64,000 nucleotides of DNA from contig JBEKHA010000002.1 of the NCBI GenBank assembly GCA_050012515.1, positions 124,001 to 188,000 of the forward strand. The letters are read 5' to 3'. Each line of letters starts with the position of its first letter. The first letter of the stretch is position 1. The notes beneath the pieces are model-generated. The model was given only the letters and a program-made list of their open reading frames with translations. It searched no databases and was not told where the DNA came from. Made by a program: the position numbers and the translations under genes. Below, one piece after another: positions 59,208-64,000 of the stretch. The stretch is from Fen-1362 sp050012515 (GTDB lineage Bacteria; Planctomycetota; Phycisphaerae; Sedimentisphaerales; Anaerobacaceae).

Positions 59208-60398
59208 ATGAAATTGTCGTCCCTTATAAAAAACGCTGCATATTCGCTTTTTGCGTTATTTTCTAATTTAGTTTTAGCCGCGGCGACTCCGCCGGGAATG
59301 TACGACGAGGGGAACGTTCCGAAGTTCGTCCTGCCAGACCCGCTGGTTATGCTCAATGGCGACGAGGTTAAAGATGTCGATACATGGAAGCAAAAACGCA
59401 GACCGGAAATTCTGAAATTATTCGCAACCAATGTATATGGCCGGACGATGGTTGGCAGGCCGGAGGGTATGACATGGAAAGTCACCGCGGAAAACCGCGC
59501 CGATATGAACGGCCTCGCTATTACCAAAACAGTAACAATCTATTTTACGGGTAAAGACGATGGGCCTAAAATGGACGTGAATATCGTTTTGCCCATAAGC
59601 GCAGCTAAAAAATCCGTTCCATTAATAACAATTGTGGAATGGGCTCCCCAGAAACAGTGGCTTCTGGACCGCGGCTATGGTCTGGCGACATTTGAGGCCG
59701 CACAGATTGAGCCGGATAAAATTGGTTCTTATGAGAAAAGTATCCGTAAATTTTTTGCCAAACCCGACCAGAACCAGCCCGGCCCCGACGAATGGGGCGC
59801 TATCGGCGCCTGGGCATGGGGTTTGAGCAGGGTTATGGATTACATTGTTACCGACAAAGACATCGATGCTAACAAGGTCTGCGTTGCCGGTTTTTCCCGA
59901 TTCGGCAAAGTCGCAATGTGGGCGGGCGCTCAGGATGAACGTTTCGCGATTGTTTTCTCCGGCGAATCCGGCTGCGGCGGGGCGGTCATCGTCCGCCGCG
60001 GCTTCGGCGAAACCGTCAAAATAATTAACAACAAATTCCCTTACTGGTTTTGCCCCAATTTCAAGGAGTACGGCGACCGTGTAAACGACCTGCCTGTTGA
60101 CTGGCATATGCTTGTTGCCCTGATGGCTCCTCGCCCCATTTATATCGCGACTGCTGAACAGGACCTCTGGGGCGATCCTCGCGGCTCGTTCCTGTCCGCC
60201 AAATACGCCGAGTCGGTCTATCAGTTATTTGGCAAAAAAGGCCTTGGAGTGGAAGATATGCCTCCCCTCGAAACCCCCGTTGGCGTCACTATTGGCTATC
60301 ATATTCGCAAAGGCACTCACAATCTGACCGATTACGACTGGCAGCAGTTCCTCAACTTTGCAGACCGCCACCTCGGAACAAAGGCGATTAAAGAATAA
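59208..60398 (+). CDS. CE15-like carbohydrate esterase (glucuronoyl esterase family), secreted
   Basis: A 396-residue alpha/beta hydrolase with a signal peptide (about 1-25). The nucleophile elbow VAGFSRFGKVAMW (S230) followed by SGESGCGG (E253) and the catalytic histidine in KGTHNLTDYDW (H371) match the CE15 glucuronoyl methylesterase family and its bacterial relatives. These cleave ester links between lignin and glucuronoxylan; other CE15-like members act on other sugar esters. With the neighbouring GH97 gene it suggests use of plant or algal polysaccharides, though they are separated by a tRNA on the other strand. Confidence 0.86.
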   Translation: MKLSSLIKNAAYSLFALFSNLVLAAATPPGMYDEGNVPKFVLPDPLVMLNGDEVKDVDTWKQKRRPEILKLFATNVYGRTMVGRPEGMTWKVTAENRADMNGLAITKTVTIYFTGKDDGPKMDVNIVLPISAAKKSVPLITIVEWAPQKQWLLDRGYGLATFEAAQIEPDKIGSYEKSIRKFFAKPDQNQPGPDEWGAIGAWAWGLSRVMDYIVTDKDIDANKVCVAGFSRFGKVAMWAGAQDERFAIVFSGESGCGGAVIVRRGFGETVKIINNKFPYWFCPNFKEYGDRVNDLPVDWHMLVALMAPRPIYIATAEQDLWGDPRGSFLSAKYAESVYQLFGKKGLGVEDMPPLETPVGVTIGYHIRKGTHNLTDYDWQQFLNFADRHLGTKAIKE

Positions 60399-60723
60399 CC
60401 TTTATTTTACGCCTTGTTCATATAAGCAATTGTTTCTTAGCGGCGATTTTCGCGATTAATTTTTTAATATTTTTTCCGGATTTTACGAACTACCGAAACG
60501 GACCCTCGTATAGATATCAGAAAAAAGAAATCATCACTCTCCTCCTTAAACGAAGACATATGAGGAAGGACGGCGAAAAGGAAACTAAGCCGTTCTTCCT
60601 CGTTTTTATTTTTACCCCGGCTGTTTTGTGCCGGATATCAGCCATTTACCCGTCTTCGCAGCAGGTTAAACCGTGTTTTCATTGCTTGAATTGCGGCTGA
60701 GATACGGTTAAAATTACCGTTTC
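60399..60723. other. Intergenic region with a strong terminator; possible small RNA
   Basis: No convincing reading frame. The end of the CE15 gene is 160 nt before a strong intrinsic terminator (60562-60613). Just before it is a CTCCTCCTTA run that resembles an anti-Shine-Dalgarno sequence (60539-60548). A long 3' UTR of the CE15 gene or a short separate RNA are both possible; I see no clear promoter. Confidence 0.4.
60562..60613 (+). terminator. Strong intrinsic terminator
   Basis: GAGGAAGGACGGC (60562-60574) pairs with GCCGTTCTTCCTC (60589-60601), 13 bp with one G-T pair, followed by GTTTTTATTTTT. It faces + and ends either the CE15 transcript or a small RNA. Confidence 0.88.
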
Positions 60724-61494
60724 ATGAAGAATTCACCTGAACAATCTGAGTCGGTTAATCGATGCGGCGCCAAAACCGAAGGACCTGCCCTGAGCGAAGT
60801 CGAAGGTTTGGGCCGGCTGCTTGGCGTTATCGCCCACGAAATCAAAAACCCGCTGTCAACCATCAAAGTGAATCTTCGGCTGGTGGATGAAGAGCTCCAG
60901 ACAGGCCCGGCGGGCGATATTGAACAGCGTCTGGCACGGGCACGCAGAAAATTGGCCGTAATCGATAAGGAAGCGTCCCGGCTCGAACAAATCCTCGATA
61001 GTTTTCTCCGTTATGCGGACCGTACACAGCCGCGCCTTTTGGCGGCTGACCTGAATCCCGTCATAGATGACATAATCGATTTTTATCTCCCGCAGGCAGC
61101 CGTGCATTCAATAGCTTTGCGAAAGTCCCTTCATAAAGAACCGCTGATTTGTCTTATAGACGCCGGTATGCTCAAACAAGCAGTCCTCAACCTGCTCATA
61201 AACGCTCAGCAGGCCATCGGCGGCGAAGGCGAGGTTATGGTGCAGACAGCCAGCGATGGGCAATACGCCCAAATCCAGATTAGCGATACAGGCAAAGGAA
61301 TTCCTGCCGAACGGCTTAGCCATTTGTTCGAGCCGTATCAATCCTCAAGGCCCGACGGCACAGGTTTGGGGCTTGCTACTGTTAAAAAAATTATCGACGC
61401 CCACAAGGGGACAATCACTGTCGTCAGTGAGCCGGGGAAAGGGACGGCTTTCACAATCAAACTGCTGCTTGCCTCATCGGAGGACAAGCGATGA
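60724..61494 (+). CDS. Soluble NtrB-like sensor histidine kinase
   Basis: A 256-residue cytoplasmic kinase: HisKA with H38 in IAHEIKNPLST and HATPase_c (NLLINAQQAI N box, DTGKGIP, GTGLGLATVKKI, EPGKGTAF). It lacks a sensor domain. Residues 19-30 (EGPALSEVEGLG) are coded by an in-frame dispersed repeat just before the HisKA helix. It overlaps the regulator gene by 4 nt, so kinase and regulator form one module. Confidence 0.93.
   Translation: MKNSPEQSESVNRCGAKTEGPALSEVEGLGRLLGVIAHEIKNPLSTIKVNLRLVDEELQTGPAGDIEQRLARARRKLAVIDKEASRLEQILDSFLRYADRTQPRLLAADLNPVIDDIIDFYLPQAAVHSIALRKSLHKEPLICLIDAGMLKQAVLNLLINAQQAIGGEGEVMVQTASDGQYAQIQISDTGKGIPAERLSHLFEPYQSSRPDGTGLGLATVKKIIDAHKGTITVVSEPGKGTAFTIKLLLASSEDKR
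60783..60807 (+). repeat. In-frame dispersed repeat (PALSEVEG type)
   Basis: CCTGCCCTGAGCGAAGTCGA lies in the 5' part of the kinase gene and encodes PALSEVEG. I know this short sequence as a widespread repeat that, when inside a gene, reads as PALSEVEG. One arm of a small palindrome (GAC/GTC...) is visible. It is here in the linker before the DHp domain. Confidence 0.65.
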
Positions 61495-62846
61495 TTAAAG
61501 ACGCTGTTGTCCTTGTTGTTGATGACGAGAGAGACCATGCCGACGGTATGGCTGAAGCGCTGCGTAAATGCTGCGATAAGGCAATCCCTGTTTATACGGG
61601 CCGGGACGCACTCGAAATTATCCGAAGCCAGGATATCGACGTTGTAGTTACCGATTTGAAGCTCGGCGGCGATATCGACGGCCTTGATATACTGCAGGAA
61701 GCGAAAAAAACCAGCCAGACGGAAGTCATCCTCATCACCGCATACGCAACCATCGAAACCTGTAAGGACGCGATAAGACACGGCGCTTATGATTACTTAG
61801 TCAAGCCGATAAATATCGACCAGCTTCGTTCGCTTGTCGAGCAGGCCGCCTCACTGGTGGTTCGCAAGAAACACGCCAATGCCCAGAGCCGTGCTCCTGA
61901 TGAGGATTTCAGATTCGAGGGTGTCCTGGGAAACAGTCCCCAGATGAAAGGCATATTTGAGGTTCTTCGCAGGGTGGCGCCGACGAATATCTCTGTTCTT
62001 ATCCAGGGTGAATCGGGCACAGGCAAAGAACTCCTCGCGAGGGCTATTCACGACAATTCAAACCGCTGGAACAGGCGATTTGTACCCATAAATTGCGCGG
62101 GCTTCACCGAGACGCTTCTCGAAAGCGAACTCTTCGGCCATGTCAAAGGAGCGTTTACCGGCGCCGCTATTGACCGCAAGGGACTTTTTGAAATCGCGGA
62201 CAAGGGCACGCTGTTTCTCGATGAAATAGGCGATATGCCCCTGAATATGCAGGCGAAATTATTGCGTGTTATTGAGGACGGCATTGTTGTCCCCGTCGGG
62301 GGCAATAAGCCGATTGTTGTCGATGTGCGAATCATAAGCGCGACAAACCACGACCTTACCGGATTAGTCGAGGAGAAGAAGTTCCGGCAGGACCTTTACT
62401 TCAGAATCAAGGGCGTAAGCGTTTCGGTTCCGCCTCTGCGTCAGCGGCGCGAGGATATTCCATTGCTGGCCAATTTCTTTCTCAAGGAGGCAGTGGGCGA
62501 AACCGCCTCGAAAGTTACCGGTATAAGTGATGCTGTCATGAATATTTTTGCCGGCTACGAGTGGCCCGGCAATATACGCCAGCTTCGCAACGCAATCAGG
62601 ACTATGGTTGTTATGTCCGACCGTAACAATCTGGATGTTCAGGATTTGCCTCCCGAAATCAATCGCATCCGCCAGCTCACGGCTGGCCAGTCGAAATCCT
62701 CAGGCGACATGCCGCTGAATGAAATTGAGAAACAGGCGATTATCGACATGCTTGCCAAAACGGGCAATAACCGCCAGACCGCCGCGAAACTCTTAGGCAT
62801 CGGCGAGCGCACCCTCTACCGCAAAATAAAGGAATATAACCTCTAA
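61491..62846 (+). CDS. NtrC-family sigma54-dependent response regulator
   Basis: A 451-residue regulator: receiver domain (about 5-120, phospho-acceptor D55 in VVVTDLKLG), AAA+ domain with Walker A GESGTGKE (173-180), the sigma54-contacting GAFTGA (220-225) and LFLDEIGDMP Walker B (about 233-242), and a Fis-type helix-turn-helix at the end (RQTAAKLLGIGERTLYRKI). It should activate sigma54 promoters when phosphorylated by the adjacent kinase. The target genes are not evident here. Confidence 0.96.
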   Translation: MIKDAVVLVVDDERDHADGMAEALRKCCDKAIPVYTGRDALEIIRSQDIDVVVTDLKLGGDIDGLDILQEAKKTSQTEVILITAYATIETCKDAIRHGAYDYLVKPINIDQLRSLVEQAASLVVRKKHANAQSRAPDEDFRFEGVLGNSPQMKGIFEVLRRVAPTNISVLIQGESGTGKELLARAIHDNSNRWNRRFVPINCAGFTETLLESELFGHVKGAFTGAAIDRKGLFEIADKGTLFLDEIGDMPLNMQAKLLRVIEDGIVVPVGGNKPIVVDVRIISATNHDLTGLVEEKKFRQDLYFRIKGVSVSVPPLRQRREDIPLLANFFLKEAVGETASKVTGISDAVMNIFAGYEWPGNIRQLRNAIRTMVVMSDRNNLDVQDLPPEINRIRQLTAGQSKSSGDMPLNEIEKQAIIDMLAKTGNNRQTAAKLLGIGERTLYRKIKEYNL

Positions 62847-62878
62847 TTGCCTCTGATGACTTGAGCGTCTTCTGTTTT

Positions 62879-63604
62879 TTATCCGCCGACCTGGGTCACG
62901 TGTCCGCCGGTCAGCCAGAAACGGCCGGGTTTTTTGCCGAAGTAAACCAATTGCTCATAGCCGCGAGAGTTATAAACGCGGTCCGGTTCCCCCATTGCCG
63001 CTATAAGCTCCGCTTTTGTTGCCCCGTTCATATATGTGCCTTTTTTTATTGCTTCGACTCGGCTTGCGTCAGCCGAAGCTGATTTAGGGGACGCAGCAGT
63101 AACGGACGTAATGCCCTGCGATTTTAATTTCGCGTTTTCCGTCACCGGCGCTGCGTTGCGATTGAGCAGCGCCTCCATCTCATTTTTCAATCCAGTTATC
63201 TGTGAGCCGGCAAGATTCAACTGTTCCCTGAGCGACTGGTTCTCGACTTCCAGCCGGCCTTGCTGCGTTCTCGTTGCGCTTACCTCCAGAGCCAGCCAAA
63301 CAACTATCGCGGCAGCCGTAACAAAAAGTATTCCCGTCAGCAGTGACACAAGCTGCCATCTCCTTTGCGCTAACTGCGTTTTTTCTGTTGAGGCCTCCGT
63401 ATTCAGCGAAAGTCCCTGCAATAATTTTTCAGAAGATTCTTCGGGCGTGCTCGGTGGCATTTTTTTCATCGGCTCAACAGCGGTTTTCCCAGCTTCTGTT
63501 GGCAGCACGTCCAAAAGCAGCGTCGCTTTGGGATTGAACATCTGGCATTGCTTGCTGTCCACGGTCTGTTCCGCAATGGCTGCATTTTTAGTTTGATTTT
63601 CCAT
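62879..63604 (-). CDS. Membrane protein with coiled coil and SmpA/OmlA-like C-terminus
   Basis: I use the ATG at 63604 (MENQTKNAAIAEQTV), with AAAGGA 7 nt upstream. The 241-residue protein has a disordered N-terminal part (about 1-80), one transmembrane helix (about 85-107), a coiled coil (about 112-148), and a short C-terminal domain (about 190-230: ATKAELIAAMGEPDRVYNSRGYEQLVYFG) that looks like the SmpA/OmlA beta-alpha fold. The function is unknown. It is convergent with the NtrC-like gene, and the next gene on its strand is upstream (SNase). Confidence 0.65.
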   Translation of the reverse strand: MENQTKNAAIAEQTVDSKQCQMFNPKATLLLDVLPTEAGKTAVEPMKKMPPSTPEESSEKLLQGLSLNTEASTEKTQLAQRRWQLVSLLTGILFVTAAAIVVWLALEVSATRTQQGRLEVENQSLREQLNLAGSQITGLKNEMEALLNRNAAPVTENAKLKSQGITSVTAASPKSASADASRVEAIKKGTYMNGATKAELIAAMGEPDRVYNSRGYEQLVYFGKKPGRFWLTGGHVTQVGG

Positions 63605-63784
63605 AATCTGTTCCTTTATCCGTATCTGCTCCGGCTGAGAAATTCGCGGTTCTATCAGTTTCTTCGGTCTTTTAGCACGATTTTCTTTATTTTGAAAGTT
63701 TTCGCAGGGAGTTGTTATAAAGGTGGGGTTTCTCCGTCGCGACGGCGGCGGTTCGACTCTGCATTTTAAGGTATCAAACAAATT

Positions 63785-64000
63785 CTAATTATTTACCTCT
63801 GCGGGCTCTGCTGTAAGGTGTAATCGTTTTTGTCGCCATTTGGGCATTTGCTCCGGGGTAGCGCCCGCCCAGAGGCCTTTTTTCTGGCTTCGGGCGACGG
63901 ATTCCAACTGTTTGTATTTATTGTATAAGCCGTGCTTGAATCGCAGGTCCGCGTAGGCGTAACCATCGCTTAATAAAATCTCATTCAGGAAAGTCCCGTC
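63785..64000 (-). CDS. Staphylococcal-nuclease-like protein (C-terminal end only)
   Basis: A minus-strand frame enters from the right edge and stops at TAG (63787-63785), giving the last 71 residues. LNEILLSDGYAYADLRFKH, then YNKYKQLESVARSQKKGLWAG, is the C-terminal half of an SNase (thermonuclease) domain: the ..LL..GYA... and L...QKKGLWA pattern. The catalytic Arg/Glu part lies outside the window. It is about 180 nt upstream of the membrane protein gene on the same strand. Confidence 0.75.
   Translation of the reverse strand, partial: DGTFLNEILLSDGYAYADLRFKHGLYNKYKQLESVARSQKKGLWAGATPEQMPKWRQKRLHLTAEPAEVNN

Overview
The window is a dense, mostly housekeeping stretch of a Gram-negative bacterial chromosome, best read as a member of the Planctomycetota, probably near Phycisphaerae/Sedimentisphaerales. 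This rests on inference: the type IV pilin-like secreted protein of planctomycete style, the many lipoproteins of unknown function, GH97/CE15-type polysaccharide enzymes, heptose-containing LPS genes and the gene mix all fit, but no rRNA marker is present. I see no phage, plasmid, CRISPR array or complete insertion sequence.

Left part (1-17500): a truncated LptF/LptG-type permease and, divergently, a DegP-like protease with a secreted protein of unknown function; efp; then a minus-strand translation operon nusA-infB-rbfA followed by a degenerate HhH-GPD protein and hisG. The nusA leader (about 330 nt) carries hairpins, a Shine-Dalgarno with an ATG-TAG start-stop, and an intrinsic terminator just before nusA. 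Next is a four-gene minus-strand sensory operon (soluble histidine kinase, FIST sensor, PAS protein, membrane histidine kinase) with no response regulator.

Middle (17500-41300): pyrF, murD, a PilZ protein and tRNA-Lys; an isocitrate dehydrogenase leading a tightly packed LPS-core operon (lpxK, hldE, gmhA, a membrane-anchored gmhB, heptosyltransferase, Kdo/WaaP-type kinase, GT4 glycosyltransferase, plsY); an orphan NarL-type regulator beside a shred of a histidine kinase; the minus-strand block rpmB-gatC-esterase-gatA-gatB-UroD-like; a truncated proline-type tRNA fused to a GIY-YIG nuclease ORF directly before an intact tRNA-Pro; an acyl carrier protein; a coiled-coil lipoprotein; a prepilin-like protein and glmS.

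Right part (41300-64000): hisH-hisF, a GH10-like protein lacking the usual acid/base motif, a ComEA-like protein, two conserved hypothetical genes, a homocysteine methyltransferase, waaA (kdtA), tRNA-Arg, pepD, thyX, a homocysteine methyltransferase/MTHFR fusion, a lipoprotein, two clpP paralogues and tig, tRNA-Gly, a GH97 enzyme, tRNA-Ser, a CE15-like esterase, an NtrB/NtrC-like two-component pair, a membrane protein, and the C-terminal end of a staphylococcal-nuclease-like protein.

The most unusual signals are not classical genes: (1) the nusA leader with a start-stop element and attenuator; (2) the tRNA fragment/GIY-YIG/tRNA-Pro arrangement; (3) a dispersed family of 7-nt-periodic tandem repeats, often arranged as inverted pairs, found between genes and also inside the coding sequences of waaA, pepD and a lipoprotein signal peptide; (4) the FIST sensory operon.
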